Source of the DNA: Tenacibaculum sp. 190130A14a
GTDB taxonomy: Bacteria > Bacteroidota > Bacteroidia > Flavobacteriales > Flavobacteriaceae
Assembly: GCF_964048965.1 (NCBI RefSeq)
Contig: NZ_OZ040189.1
Coordinates: 1-64,000 of the forward strand
DNA length: 64,000 bases
Reading direction: 5' to 3'
The notes beneath the pieces are model-generated. The model was not told where the DNA came from. It saw nothing but the letters and a program-made list of their open reading frames with translations, and made no database searches. Shown here piece by piece: positions 42,415-51,746 of the stretch (within the stretch, counting starts at the first letter, position 1; the number at the start of each line of letters is the position of its first letter). The position numbers and the translations under genes are program-made.

Positions 42415-44127
42415 ATGAGCTTAGAAGCCAAATCACAAGAATTAAAAGATTTAGTGTCAACTTATGATACTCAATGGTTTCTTGGTGATCTTTCAGGGTT
42501 GATGAAGAGCATAGCTTCGGGAAGAGCACAAGATCAACTTGGCCAACTCTCTTCACCTATGCGTCAGCTATATTTCCTTGGTGGTCTTGTCGTTTCATCT
42601 GATAATAGCAATGGGATAGATATTCAATACACGCCTGAGAAATGGAATAAGATTGTTGAACTCTTGAATCAAATAGAACGAGAGTATGATAAGCTTTTCT
42701 TCCCAAAACCAGACGAAGAAATTGATGAAGAATGGAAAAAAATTAGACAAGTGGCTATGCCATCATTCCTATCTTACTTCAATCAGGGTCCATTAAACTA
42801 TGAAGAGCAAACCATAAATTGGGTAAGCGACTTGTATTCTCAATTAGATGATACGATTGAAGTTGAATCCGGTGTAAAAACTGAAGACTTCATTCAATTC
42901 TACAATAATTTAGATGATTTAGTCCAACGAAAGTTTCAAGGGTTTGGGACAAGAAAAGATCTTTTTCAAGAAGAATGGTTAACCTACACCAAAATCCAAA
43001 TGGGTGTTGTTGATGAAGCTCCTGATTTTATCAAAGAGATGGGAGAGCAAAATCGCCCCATATATACGTTCGTTGCTGATCATGGTATTATTAACCGCTT
43101 CAAATCAGAAGACTTGGTTTCTAATGAATTATCAATTGAAAAGATAAATATCATTTTATCGCTTCTTACCTGCAAAAGAAAACAAAGTGATTTTCTATAC
43201 TACACTTCAACAAGACCAAGCAATCCGTTATATGAGTTTCCTATCGTAGATATTGGAGAAGAAATATTTCAGGTGTTCGAAGTTAAACAGGTAATTCATG
43301 CAATTGATGATTTACTTGAAAGGATATGTTCGAAAAATAGTAGAGCAAAAGACAAGCTCATTGACAAAAAAGGAAAACTGCTTGAAAATAGAATTGTAAA
43401 CCTGTTCAAGAAATTCTTCAAAAAAGATTATAAATGCTTTGAAGGTTATTATGTTGATGGTTGTGAACAAGACATACTGTTTCTATGGAAAAATTATGCT
43501 TTTATCATTGAGGCAAAAGGATACAATTTGCGTGAACCAATGCGTGATCCTAACAAAGCATTTGTGAAAATAAAGGATGACTTCAAAGCTTGTATTGGTT
43601 ATGGACATACTCAAACTAAAAGAGTTGAACAGAAATTTATTGATCAAGTTCCATTAAAAATTGAGGATAAGAATGGAAATCTGATTGAAGAAATTGATAC
43701 AACTCAATATGAAGAAAATGATTTTTCAATTATTGTTAATATCAATTCATTTGGGCAAATACAAAACGATCTGTCGACTCTTTTAGAAATTGAAGAAGAC
43801 GGAATATATCCTTGGGTTATTAAACTTGATGACTTAGAGACATTTTTTCTGACAATGATTGCAAAGAAGAAAAGACCGCAAGATTTCATAAACTACCTTT
43901 ATCTAAGAGAAGAATTACATGGTAAGCTGATTTGTTCAGATGAACTTGAAGTTTGTGGCGGGTATTTGAACGGAGTTTTAACAGAAAAGAAAATTGAGAA
44001 AGCAGACAGGATTGTAACTACTCCAGATTTACCTGAAATTTTTGATAAACAATATAATAAGGGAATGGGGTTTGACAACGAGAAACTATTAGCAGAAAAG
44101 AAAAGTGGAAAGTATATGTTTTGGTAA
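42415..44127 (+). CDS. PD-(D/E)XK nuclease-like protein (candidate defence protein)
   Basis: The 570-residue protein has no recognised N-terminal domain (residues 1-310, helix-rich). Around residues 325-370 it carries a motif pattern of the PD-(D/E)XK nuclease fold: a conserved Glu in ENRIVNLFKKFF, Asp in VDGCEQDILFLWKN, and Glu-Ala-Lys in YAFIIEAKGYN. The order E...D...ExK is that of restriction-type nucleases. No methyltransferase gene is adjacent, so it is not an ordinary type II system; a solitary or unusual defence nuclease controlled by the XRE protein is inferred. Two GC-rich elements flank the pair. Confidence 0.72.
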   Translation: MSLEAKSQELKDLVSTYDTQWFLGDLSGLMKSIASGRAQDQLGQLSSPMRQLYFLGGLVVSSDNSNGIDIQYTPEKWNKIVELLNQIEREYDKLFFPKPDEEIDEEWKKIRQVAMPSFLSYFNQGPLNYEEQTINWVSDLYSQLDDTIEVESGVKTEDFIQFYNNLDDLVQRKFQGFGTRKDLFQEEWLTYTKIQMGVVDEAPDFIKEMGEQNRPIYTFVADHGIINRFKSEDLVSNELSIEKINIILSLLTCKRKQSDFLYYTSTRPSNPLYEFPIVDIGEEIFQVFEVKQVIHAIDDLLERICSKNSRAKDKLIDKKGKLLENRIVNLFKKFFKKDYKCFEGYYVDGCEQDILFLWKNYAFIIEAKGYNLREPMRDPNKAFVKIKDDFKACIGYGHTQTKRVEQKFIDQVPLKIEDKNGNLIEEIDTTQYEENDFSIIVNINSFGQIQNDLSTLLEIEEDGIYPWVIKLDDLETFFLTMIAKKKRPQDFINYLYLREELHGKLICSDELEVCGGYLNGVLTEKKIEKADRIVTTPDLPEIFDKQYNKGMGFDNEKLLAEKKSGKYMFW

Positions 44128-44373
44128 TGCCAACGCTGTTTGCACATTGCCATCCTCGTTCCTGCGGTGGCAAAGAGCAAAGCCAACGCATAGATTAAAA
44201 AGAATATAAAACAAATAAAAATCTCTTCTCCTCTCGCACGGGAAAAGGATACAGAGAAAAGAAAATAGATAGTAAAAAGAAACGGCAGTGCTAATCGGGC
44301 TACAGTAGCTAACAAGGTGTATAGGTCATAGCCTCCCTTCGGTCAGCCACGCCCCATACACAGAACGTTACCT
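44128..44373. repeat. Array elements after the nuclease gene (right GC-rich copy and E2)
   Basis: TGCCAACG directly follows the nuclease stop codon and is the perfect inverse of CGTTGGCA at 41684, giving the cassette matched ends. Next comes the right copy of the GC-rich element (44137-44260). Element E2 follows: GCTAACAAGGTGTATAGG on the left and CCCCATACACAGAACGTTACC on the right, an imperfect palindrome. No gene is seen in these 246 bases. Confidence 0.55.
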
Positions 44374-44378
44374 ATAAT

Positions 44379-45179
44379 TTGAAAAAACTGCTATTCATAA
44401 AATTCTTAAGTTTACTTTTAAGTTCTTGTGGAAATTTAGAAGAAGAAAAACTGATTGCTGAATTTAAAGCAAAAGAAAAGTATCGAGTTTGGACAACCGA
44501 AAAAAAAATAAATAAACACGATTCTATAACCTTCATTAGAAAATCATTTAAAAGTTATGATTCAAAAAACCGTTTAATTAATATAAGTAATGTTGAATTT
44601 TACTTTTACGATGAAAATAACCGAATAGAAAAAACCAAATCAATTTATAAAAGAGAAGGAAAAGGATTAGCGAAAATTGACACGCAAAATTATGTGTATG
44701 ATGAAAGTGGATTATTGAAACTCATCACAGAAAACGATGAAAAGATTGATACTATTAAGTCTTTTAAATATGATTCAGAGAAAAATCTAATTGAAACAAA
44801 AACTAACCTCAGAACCATAACACAAGAATTCGAAAATGGAGTTATAAAAAAGAAAATTATTAAAGAGCATAACACAGAACCTAAAATTTATGAATTTCAT
44901 TATGATTCTATAAACCGACCAATAATCGAAGATTGTACTTTTAGTGGAGGCCTTAGAATGAAAACAAAATTTGAGTTTAATCAAAAAGGTAAACTAATAA
45001 GAGAAATTGACAGTTCATTTAACCAAGGAACAAACCCAAACGAATTTGTGGAATTTATGACAGAGTATAAATACGACAAAAACGACTCGATTGTTGAAAT
45101 AATAAAATTAGGAAGAGTAGTAAGTGAAACTGATTTTAAAATTCGAGGAAAAACGATATTTGAAAGAAAAAAAGAATAA
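44379..45179 (+). CDS. Lipoprotein with YD-like repeats (array cassette)
   Basis: The frame starts at TTG 44379 and reads LKKLLFIKFLSLLLSSCGNL, a lipoprotein signal with the lipobox Cys near residue 17. The mature part has several short Tyr-Asp repeats (YVYDESGLLK, FKYDSEKNLI, FHYDSINRPI, YKYDKNDSIV) like those of YD/RHS-type beta-structures. It is a single cassette gene, ending next to the half-element GGGCAACACCGTGTATAAA. Confidence 0.72.
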   Translation: MKKLLFIKFLSLLLSSCGNLEEEKLIAEFKAKEKYRVWTTEKKINKHDSITFIRKSFKSYDSKNRLINISNVEFYFYDENNRIEKTKSIYKREGKGLAKIDTQNYVYDESGLLKLITENDEKIDTIKSFKYDSEKNLIETKTNLRTITQEFENGVIKKKIIKEHNTEPKIYEFHYDSINRPIIEDCTFSGGLRMKTKFEFNQKGKLIREIDSSFNQGTNPNEFVEFMTEYKYDKNDSIVEIIKLGRVVSETDFKIRGKTIFERKKE

Positions 45180-45185
45180 AACTGT

Positions 45186-45215
45186 GGGCAACACCGTGTA
45201 TAAATCATAGTTAAT
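45186..45215. repeat. Half palindromic element E3
   Basis: GGGCAACACCGTGTATAAATC matches the left half of the array elements (compare ACAACGTATAAA of E1 and AACAAGGTGTATA of E2), but no matching right half is seen before the next gene remnant. The element seems truncated or fused to the following cassette. Confidence 0.4.
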
Positions 45216-45263
45216 AAATGCTAAACCGAAAGGTTGTTGTGCTTCATTAAAAAAACAATCGAA

Positions 45264-46031
45264 CTGAAAAAAAACATTCTCATATTATTTTTATTTCTAC
45301 TTTTAATTAGCTGCAATGACGGAGTGAAATACATTTCTCAAAATGATGGAAAAAGTCACTTAATAGACTTTGAGTTATTCAGTATTATTCTACCAACCGA
45401 CTTTAAATATTAAAGGATTGACGGAATTGACTCTTTTGTCGGAGAAATTAAAAACAAAAAATCGACTTTCTTTTTTGATTATGGATGGTATTCTCCAAAA
45501 CCACCTTTAGATGAAAGAAGTTACGTTGAGGAAAGTCGAAAAGGAATGGACTTTGAATCGATTCAAAAATTCTTCAACAAAATTGACTTGAAACCTTATG
45601 AAGACGAAAATGGGGCTATAAATCCAAATGAAGTCATTAAAAAAGTAAAGAATTTGACTTTACATATAATGACTGATAGTATTGCTACTCAAAATGGTTT
45701 TGAAAATAATTGTAATTATTACTACACTCTTAAATATAAAGAAGTTGAATTTAAAATTCCTTTCTGTATACCAGATGAGGAACGAAAAAAATTCGAGAAT
45801 TATGAATTGACTATTGATACAATTGGAAATTATAAAAGGACAATCGCACTGTGGAAAAACAAAGAAACACCTAATATTTCAAGTGTCCATTTTGAACCCA
45901 TACTTGATAGTTCAAAAAATAAATTATCAATCGGAATTAAATCAAATATGGAATTCGACAAAAACGATTTGCTGAAAATATTTAAAACAGTAGAATTAAA
46001 ACAACGAAAGCGCAACATGATGTATAATTAA
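45264..46031 (+). pseudogene. Broken lipoprotein gene with internal stop
   Basis: One reading frame runs from a lipoprotein signal (NILILFLFLLLISCNDGVKY) to the stop at 46031 but is interrupted by TAA at 45411. The sequence around it reads LPTDFKY-stop-RIDGIDSFVG; the conserved look of both sides suggests a GAA to TAA change. The start codon is also degraded: only CTG (45264) stands where a TTG or ATG would be expected. The later part (45546 on) stays open for 161 residues from an internal ATG. I treat it as a recent pseudogene; the downstream fragment alone would lack an export signal. Confidence 0.8.
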
Positions 46032-46108
46032 TTGCGGCTGAATTTCCTCAACATCGAAAAACGACTCGCATCCTTTTCCCGCAAAAAATCATAACCGAAA
46101 CCGTTACT
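46007..46108. repeat. Palindromic element E4 at the right junction
   Basis: The left half TGTATAATTAATTGCGGC and the right half CCCGCAAAAAATCATAAC pair over most positions, with GCGG/CCCG at the centre as in E1. The right end GTTACTCC carries the stop codon of the ABC-F gene, so the array ends exactly at the core gene. Confidence 0.5.
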
Positions 46109-47966
46109 CCCCTTCTAATTTCATAGACAACTCGAACCAACGTTCTTCCTTTTCTTCTAAGCTCTCAATGATTTGTTGTAATTCAATAGATTTATCATTG
46201 ATTTCTTCCATTGGAATTTCTCCATTGGTAAATTTACCTTCTAATTGTACTTTCTTTTTCTGTAGTTTTTCAATATCAATTTCTAAAACACCAAACTCAC
46301 GCTTTTCATTATAACTTAACTTTCCTTTTTGAGGTGCTTTTTCCTTCTTTTCCTCTACTTTCTTTTCTGTTTTGGGTTCTGATACTCTAGAATCTTCATA
46401 CGCTCTAAAATCAGTGTAATTTCCAGGGAAATTCTCAACAACTCCTTCTCCTCTAAACACAAATAAAGAATCTACTATCTTATCCATAAAATAACGATCG
46501 TGAGAAACCACTATTAAATTTCCTGGATAGTCTAATAAAAAGCTTTCTAATACATTTAAAGTAACCACGTCTAAGTCGTTTGTAGGCTCATCTAAAATTA
46601 AAAAATTCGGATTTTGAATTAATACCGCACATAAGTACAAACGTTTTTGTTCTCCTCCACTTAGTTTTTCAACAAAGTCATATTGTTTTTTTCTATCAAA
46701 CAAAAAGCGTTCTAATAACTGCGCTGCAGATATTTTTCTTCCTTTGGTTAACGGAATATACTCTCCAAATTCTTTAATTACTTCAATTACTTTTTGTCCT
46801 TCTTTAACACGTATTCCTTTCTGGGTATAATATCCGAACTTTACGGTATCTCCTACTACCACTTTTCCTCCATCTACAGGTGTATTACCAGTAAGGATAT
46901 TTAAAAATGATGATTTTCCTGTTCCATTTTTTCCAATGATCCCAATACGTTCTCCTTTTTTAAAAACATAGTCAAAACCATCAAGAATCTTTTTATCATC
47001 AAAATCTTTTTTCAATTTATGAAGCTCAACAATTTTACTTCCCAAACGTTCCATATTAATTTCTAATTGAACTTGGTGTTCGTGTCTTCGTTGTTTTGCT
47101 TTCTTTTTAATTTCAAAAAAGTCATCAATACGCGACTTTGATTTGGTGGTACGTGCTTTTGGTTGGCGACGCATCCAATCCAATTCTTTTTTAAACAAAC
47201 TTTTGGCTTTACTTAAGTTGGTAGCCTCTAGCGCTAATCTCTCTTCTTTATTTTGTAGATAGTATGAGTAGTTTCCTTTGTATTTATAAAGCTTACCGTT
47301 ATCTAATTCTATAATTTCATTACACACACGTTCTAAGAAGTATCGATCGTGCGTTACCATGAACAAGGTTATTTTTTCTTTTGTAAAAAACGCTTCTAGC
47401 CACTCAATCATTTCTAAATCTAAATGATTCGTTGGCTCATCTAAAATTAACAAATCTGGTTTGTTGATTAAGATAACCGCTAAAGCTAAGCGTTTCTTTT
47501 GCCCTCCAGACAAACTTGCTACTTTCTGCGTTAGATCGTGTAGTTTAAGTTTGGATAGTATTTGTTTGTATTGTGTTTCAAAATCCCATGCATTGTGCTG
47601 TTCCATTAACTCAAATGCTTTTTGATACTCATCTGTATCATCAGGATTTTTTAATGCCTTTTCATACTGTTGTATAATAGGTAGAATCTTATTTTCTGTA
47701 GAGAAAATTGTTTCTTCAATGGTTAGCTCGGCATTTAATTTATTGTCTTGAGCTAAATAGGCAATATTGATTCCTTTTCTGCTTACTACTTGTCCAGAAT
47801 CTGGAGTATCATTTCCAGCAATAATGTTTAAAATAGATGTTTTTCCACTACCATTTTTTGCTACAAAAGCAATCTTTTGATCTTTATTTATTCCGAAAGA
47901 AATATCCTCAAATAGCACTCTTTCTCCGTAGGCTTTTGCAATGTTTTCAACTGATAGGTAATTCAT
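46104..47966 (-). CDS. ABC-F family ATPase (Uup/EttA type)
   Basis: This 620-residue protein has two ABC ATPase domains and no membrane part, as in ABC-F proteins that act on the ribosome. Domain 1 has AKNGSGKTSI, LSGGQKKRLALAVIL and LLILDEPTNHLD; domain 2 has GKNGTGKSSF, LSGGEQKRLYLCAVL and LILDEPTNDLD. A linker between them (ARTTKSKSRIDDF) and a C-terminal coiled-coil tail (IEKLQKKKVQLEGKF) resemble Uup. It helps translation or relieves antibiotic stalling. Confidence 0.93.
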   Translation of the reverse strand: MNYLSVENIAKAYGERVLFEDISFGINKDQKIAFVAKNGSGKTSILNIIAGNDTPDSGQVVSRKGINIAYLAQDNKLNAELTIEETIFSTENKILPIIQQYEKALKNPDDTDEYQKAFELMEQHNAWDFETQYKQILSKLKLHDLTQKVASLSGGQKKRLALAVILINKPDLLILDEPTNHLDLEMIEWLEAFFTKEKITLFMVTHDRYFLERVCNEIIELDNGKLYKYKGNYSYYLQNKEERLALEATNLSKAKSLFKKELDWMRRQPKARTTKSKSRIDDFFEIKKKAKQRRHEHQVQLEINMERLGSKIVELHKLKKDFDDKKILDGFDYVFKKGERIGIIGKNGTGKSSFLNILTGNTPVDGGKVVVGDTVKFGYYTQKGIRVKEGQKVIEVIKEFGEYIPLTKGRKISAAQLLERFLFDRKKQYDFVEKLSGGEQKRLYLCAVLIQNPNFLILDEPTNDLDVVTLNVLESFLLDYPGNLIVVSHDRYFMDKIVDSLFVFRGEGVVENFPGNYTDFRAYEDSRVSEPKTEKKVEEKKEKAPQKGKLSYNEKREFGVLEIDIEKLQKKKVQLEGKFTNGEIPMEEINDKSIELQQIIESLEEKEERWFELSMKLEGE

Positions 47967-47995
47967 CTATTAATCTTTTTTGCAAAGAAACAAAA

Positions 47996-48019
47996 AACCC
48001 GAGCAATTGCTCGGGTTAT
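47996..48019 (-). terminator. Terminator of the S8 protease gene
   Basis: AACCCGAGCAATTGCTCGGGTT is a perfect palindrome; on the minus strand a T run follows. Confidence 0.88.
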
Positions 48020-48054
48020 AACTGATTAATATTAATATAATGAAGGGTTTTGTA

Positions 48055-51000
48055 TTATTTCTTAATCAGCTTAGTAGTTAATAATTTCTGTCCATCATTA
48101 ACTTCTAAAATGTACGCTCCTGTATTTAAATCAGAAACGCTGATGTTATTTCCATTGATACGTCCAGTTTTCACTACAGCACCAACAATGTTTACAATTC
48201 TATAGCTCATTTCTCCTTTTGCAGCTAATTTAACTTGTACAAAGTCACTTGCTGGATTAGGGAATGCTACTAAATCTAAAGAAGCTTCATTTCCTAATGG
48301 ATCACCAGTAGCTCTTGGTCCACCAAATGTAGTAAAGCTAGCAGTTGAAGCTGTAATATTTACTGTATAATCTTCTACCTCTCCATCTGCAAATGTTTCA
48401 CAAGCAGTTTGAGCTGAGTTATACTTCATAGATACACGCATTCTTGTATTACCTAAGGTTGCGTTTGCTGGTACAGCAACAGTAGCCGTTAAGTTATTTG
48501 CGCTTGAAGAAGAACCAGAAACAACTTTTTCAGAAGCATCAAATGTTCCGTTTTGGTTGAAGTCAATCCATACCGCCCAATGTTCTGTATAAGCAGTACT
48601 TCTAAATCCAGCGCTTACAATCATTTGGTTTGAACTTCCTTGTGCTAAGGTTGCTACTTTAGATGTGAAATCTCCATATCCACCGTTAGCACCAGTTGCA
48701 TTTGTCATTCCTCCTAATTCTACATTATCAATCCACTCATAAGTTACTCTGTTTCCTTTAGAATCACAATAGTTTAATGCAGTAGATAATGTAGTAACAT
48801 TAACTGTATTACTTGAAGCTGACACATTTCCAGCAGCATCTTTAGCTCTTACAGAGAATGTATATGCTGTTGCAGCGGTTAAACCAGTAACATTTGTAGA
48901 TGTTCCTGTAACTGTTCCTAGGTTTGTAGACCCTTGATATACATCATATCCTGTTACTGCAACATTATCTGAAGAAGCAGTCCAGTTTAATGTTAATGAT
49001 GTTTGAGCTACATTAGAAGCAGCTAAACTAGTTGGAGCTGTTGGAGCTTCTGTATCTGGACCATCATTAACTGCTGTTACTGATAAATCATCTACAGCAA
49101 TATCACTTGACCATCCATTTCCAGTTGTTCCTACTAATCTCAATTTGATTGTACTTCCAACATAAGAACTAAGGTTTACAGAAACAGTATTCCATTGGTT
49201 TCCTTTGTTTCCAGAATCAGACCATACATCTGTCCAGTTTGTTCCATCAGATGAAGCCTGAACTTTTAATGATCCAACGTTGTTACCATACATATGGTTT
49301 TTAAATGCAAATGTTGCCGATGATTTTCCTGATAGATTGAAACAAGCACTTTCTAAAATCGCTGTTGCGTTATTTCCAATTTGTCCTGTACTTCCGTTAG
49401 TAGAAGCTTCTAAGAACATATAGTATGATCCTTGTGTTGCAGAACTTGGTCCTGTTCCTGAAGATGGAGTGCTTCCAGTTCTTCTTACCCAATTTCCGTC
49501 ATCTCCTGTAACTTGTGTCCAACCGTCACCAGATTCAAATCCTTCACTATAAGGATACGAAGTAACTGTTGAAGAACAGCTAATTGATGGTGGAGCTGAA
49601 GTTGTAAAGTTTACAGATGAACTATAACTAGAGTTTCCAGAAGAACACTTACTACGAACTTGTACTTCGTATTGAGTAGAAGCTGATAATCCACTTAAAG
49701 AAGTTGATGTTGTAGAGACAGCATTTGTAGTCCAAGATGAAGTTCCTGTTTGACGATATCTTACATCATAAGTAGCATTTGGAACGGCTGTCCAAGCAAC
49801 ATCTGCACCAGAAGAAGTTACGTTACTAGTCCCTACTCCTGTTGGAACAGTTGCGTTACATACTGGAGGTGTTCCTGTAATACCTGTTACTATTAATGAA
49901 TAGTTTTGGCTACCTCCTGTTAAAGATCCTTTATGAGTAACTGTAATTGTATAAGTACCTGAAGCATTTGCAATGTCTACTCTTTCAAAAGGGTCAACAT
50001 TATTGTCTTGCTTAGCACTTGTAGTTGGTCCTGTTAATTTATAAGGAAGGTATGTTGTTCCTCCTTTAGAAACACGGATATCTAAGTCATTTACTAAAAC
50101 TGGTGTAGTAGAGTTTACTGTAGTATTAGCTGTACCTGGTCTATCTGTCCAAGAAATAGAAGCTAATAATGGGCTACTTCCATCAGAATCAACTGTAATA
50201 GTATATGTTTGACCAGAAGTTAAAGTTAACTCTTCCATTTTTGCTTGATTACCTTTTTTAGTAATCGTTTCAGCTGCTCTTTTCGCATTTAAAAGTCCCC
50301 AACCAAATACTGCGTCTGGTCCAGAAGCTCCAGCATCATCAGCTGTATGTAAAGCTAATCCTTTTAAAGTAGCAGCTCTCATGAAACTACCACTATTTAA
50401 ATTTTTGTGATGCTCTTGTAATAATAGTAAAGATCCTGTTACATTTGGAGAAGCCATAGAGGTACCAGAGATTGTATTATATGCTGTATCACTATTTTGA
50501 TATGTTGAATATACTCCCGTTCCATTACCAGTGATATCTGGCTTAATACGGAAATCATCTGTTGGTCCTTCACTACTAGAACTATTGATAGATACAGAAA
50601 CTAAATTTCCACTTGCATCAACATTTGCATCTTGAGCATTTGCAACTACTAAATTATTTTTAGAAGTTGAATGACCCGTTAATTTATCCCATCCAGATCC
50701 ACCAGTTGGGTTATTGTTAGCTGTATTATCATTACCATCGTTACCAGCAGCCACTACCATTAAGTAGTTTGGTGCATTAAACATGATTTGATCCCAATCA
50801 CGAGAAGTCGTAATATATCCTCCAAAATAATGTTGTGGTAATTGTACTTGTCCAAACTGGTTTCTTGTAGCAAATCCATATGAGTGATTTGACACTAACA
50901 TTCCGTTTGAAGCTGCATTTGTTGCTTCTGAAGTATCACTATTCCAGTCACTACCTCTTACTTTAGAATGTGGTGCCATTCCCTTTGCATTGGCTTGAAC

Positions 51001-51525
51001 CCCAGATGCCATAATAGTACCTGTTACGTGTGCCGCATGGAAGTTTAATGATGAACTACCATCGAATACAGAGAAACGGTTGTTTCCTCCTGCTCCATCA
51101 TATTCTTGGTGAGAAGCTCTTGCAATACCACCATCCCATACATAAGCGGTCATTCCTTGTCCCATTAAGTTTAACCCTAATGATCCTCCAGAATTTAAGT
51201 GGTTTGTTCTTGTAGATCTTGCTGCATCTACATTGTACGTAGTATAGTAAATAGGTTTACCATCTACTACTCTTTGAAGTTCCATCATGCGGCCATCTGC
51301 GGTGGTAATTTTTGTTTTCCATCCACGTTGTTGTGCAATCTGAATAGCTTGTTGTTTTTCTTCTGAAGCTTTTTTTTGGAAGTTTTGCTTCATTGATTCT
51401 AACTTGGTCAAATTGTATTTACTACGAATTTGATCTACCTCTCGCTTGTTTTGTGCTTGAGCTTGGAAACTAAATCCAACGACAGCTCCTGCCAAAACAA
51501 GACTTTTGAAGTACTTGTTTTTCAT
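48055..51525 (-). CDS. T9SS-exported S8 (subtilisin-like) serine protease
   Basis: This 1156-residue secreted protease has a signal peptide (1-24), a short prodomain and the subtilase triad: Asp in AYVWDGGIAR (~128), His in FHAAHVTGTI (~162) and Ser in SGTSMASPNVTG (~355). A P-domain-like region follows, then FN3 (~545-640), MAM (~645-815), FN3 (~820-910), a GEVED domain ending AVWIDFNQNGTFD ... GEVEDYTVNI, and a type A T9SS sorting domain (SLDLVAFPNPASDFVQVKL to the C-terminus). It is exported to the cell surface or medium to digest protein. It shares modules with the next two genes. Confidence 0.93.
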   Translation of the reverse strand: MKNKYFKSLVLAGAVVGFSFQAQAQNKREVDQIRSKYNLTKLESMKQNFQKKASEEKQQAIQIAQQRGWKTKITTADGRMMELQRVVDGKPIYYTTYNVDAARSTRTNHLNSGGSLGLNLMGQGMTAYVWDGGIARASHQEYDGAGGNNRFSVFDGSSSLNFHAAHVTGTIMASGVQANAKGMAPHSKVRGSDWNSDTSEATNAASNGMLVSNHSYGFATRNQFGQVQLPQHYFGGYITTSRDWDQIMFNAPNYLMVVAAGNDGNDNTANNNPTGGSGWDKLTGHSTSKNNLVVANAQDANVDASGNLVSVSINSSSSEGPTDDFRIKPDITGNGTGVYSTYQNSDTAYNTISGTSMASPNVTGSLLLLQEHHKNLNSGSFMRAATLKGLALHTADDAGASGPDAVFGWGLLNAKRAAETITKKGNQAKMEELTLTSGQTYTITVDSDGSSPLLASISWTDRPGTANTTVNSTTPVLVNDLDIRVSKGGTTYLPYKLTGPTTSAKQDNNVDPFERVDIANASGTYTITVTHKGSLTGGSQNYSLIVTGITGTPPVCNATVPTGVGTSNVTSSGADVAWTAVPNATYDVRYRQTGTSSWTTNAVSTTSTSLSGLSASTQYEVQVRSKCSSGNSSYSSSVNFTTSAPPSISCSSTVTSYPYSEGFESGDGWTQVTGDDGNWVRRTGSTPSSGTGPSSATQGSYYMFLEASTNGSTGQIGNNATAILESACFNLSGKSSATFAFKNHMYGNNVGSLKVQASSDGTNWTDVWSDSGNKGNQWNTVSVNLSSYVGSTIKLRLVGTTGNGWSSDIAVDDLSVTAVNDGPDTEAPTAPTSLAASNVAQTSLTLNWTASSDNVAVTGYDVYQGSTNLGTVTGTSTNVTGLTAATAYTFSVRAKDAAGNVSASSNTVNVTTLSTALNYCDSKGNRVTYEWIDNVELGGMTNATGANGGYGDFTSKVATLAQGSSNQMIVSAGFRSTAYTEHWAVWIDFNQNGTFDASEKVVSGSSSSANNLTATVAVPANATLGNTRMRVSMKYNSAQTACETFADGEVEDYTVNITASTASFTTFGGPRATGDPLGNEASLDLVAFPNPASDFVQVKLAAKGEMSYRIVNIVGAVVKTGRINGNNISVSDLNTGAYILEVNDGQKLLTTKLIKK

Positions 51526-51530
51526 TTTTT

Positions 51531-51539
51531 GAAGGGTTT
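51531..51539 (-). promoter_or_regulatory. Shared leader motif AAACCCTTC before S8 protease
   Basis: The minus strand reads AAACCCTTC six bases before the ATG. The same motif stands in the leaders of the two neighbouring T9SS genes (56092-56100 and 58712-58720). Co-regulation after transcription is possible. Confidence 0.45.
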
Positions 51540-51696
51540 ATTTGGTTAATTGATTATTAACTTGAAACAAGTTTTTTTAAAATAATTCTTAAAAAAATCT
51601 TATTTTTTTGTTAAAAACGAACCAAATATATAAATTTTTTACAAAGTTAGAAACAAACAATCAAAGTTAATCGATGGAAATTCAGTTAAATACATA

Positions 51697-51724
51697 AAAA
51701 ACCCCAGTAAAACACTGGGGTTCT
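51697..51724 (-). terminator. Terminator of the BNR-propeller gene
   Basis: CCCCAGT and ACTGGGG pair around AAAAC, followed by T on the minus strand. Confidence 0.88.
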
Positions 51725-51746
51725 CTAAATGTTAATTTTTTGTAAT

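Noticed and set aside
43899..44315. 138-residue minus-strand open frame antisense to the nuclease gene
   Set aside because: It is mostly antisense to a clear coding region and has a shadow-like composition.
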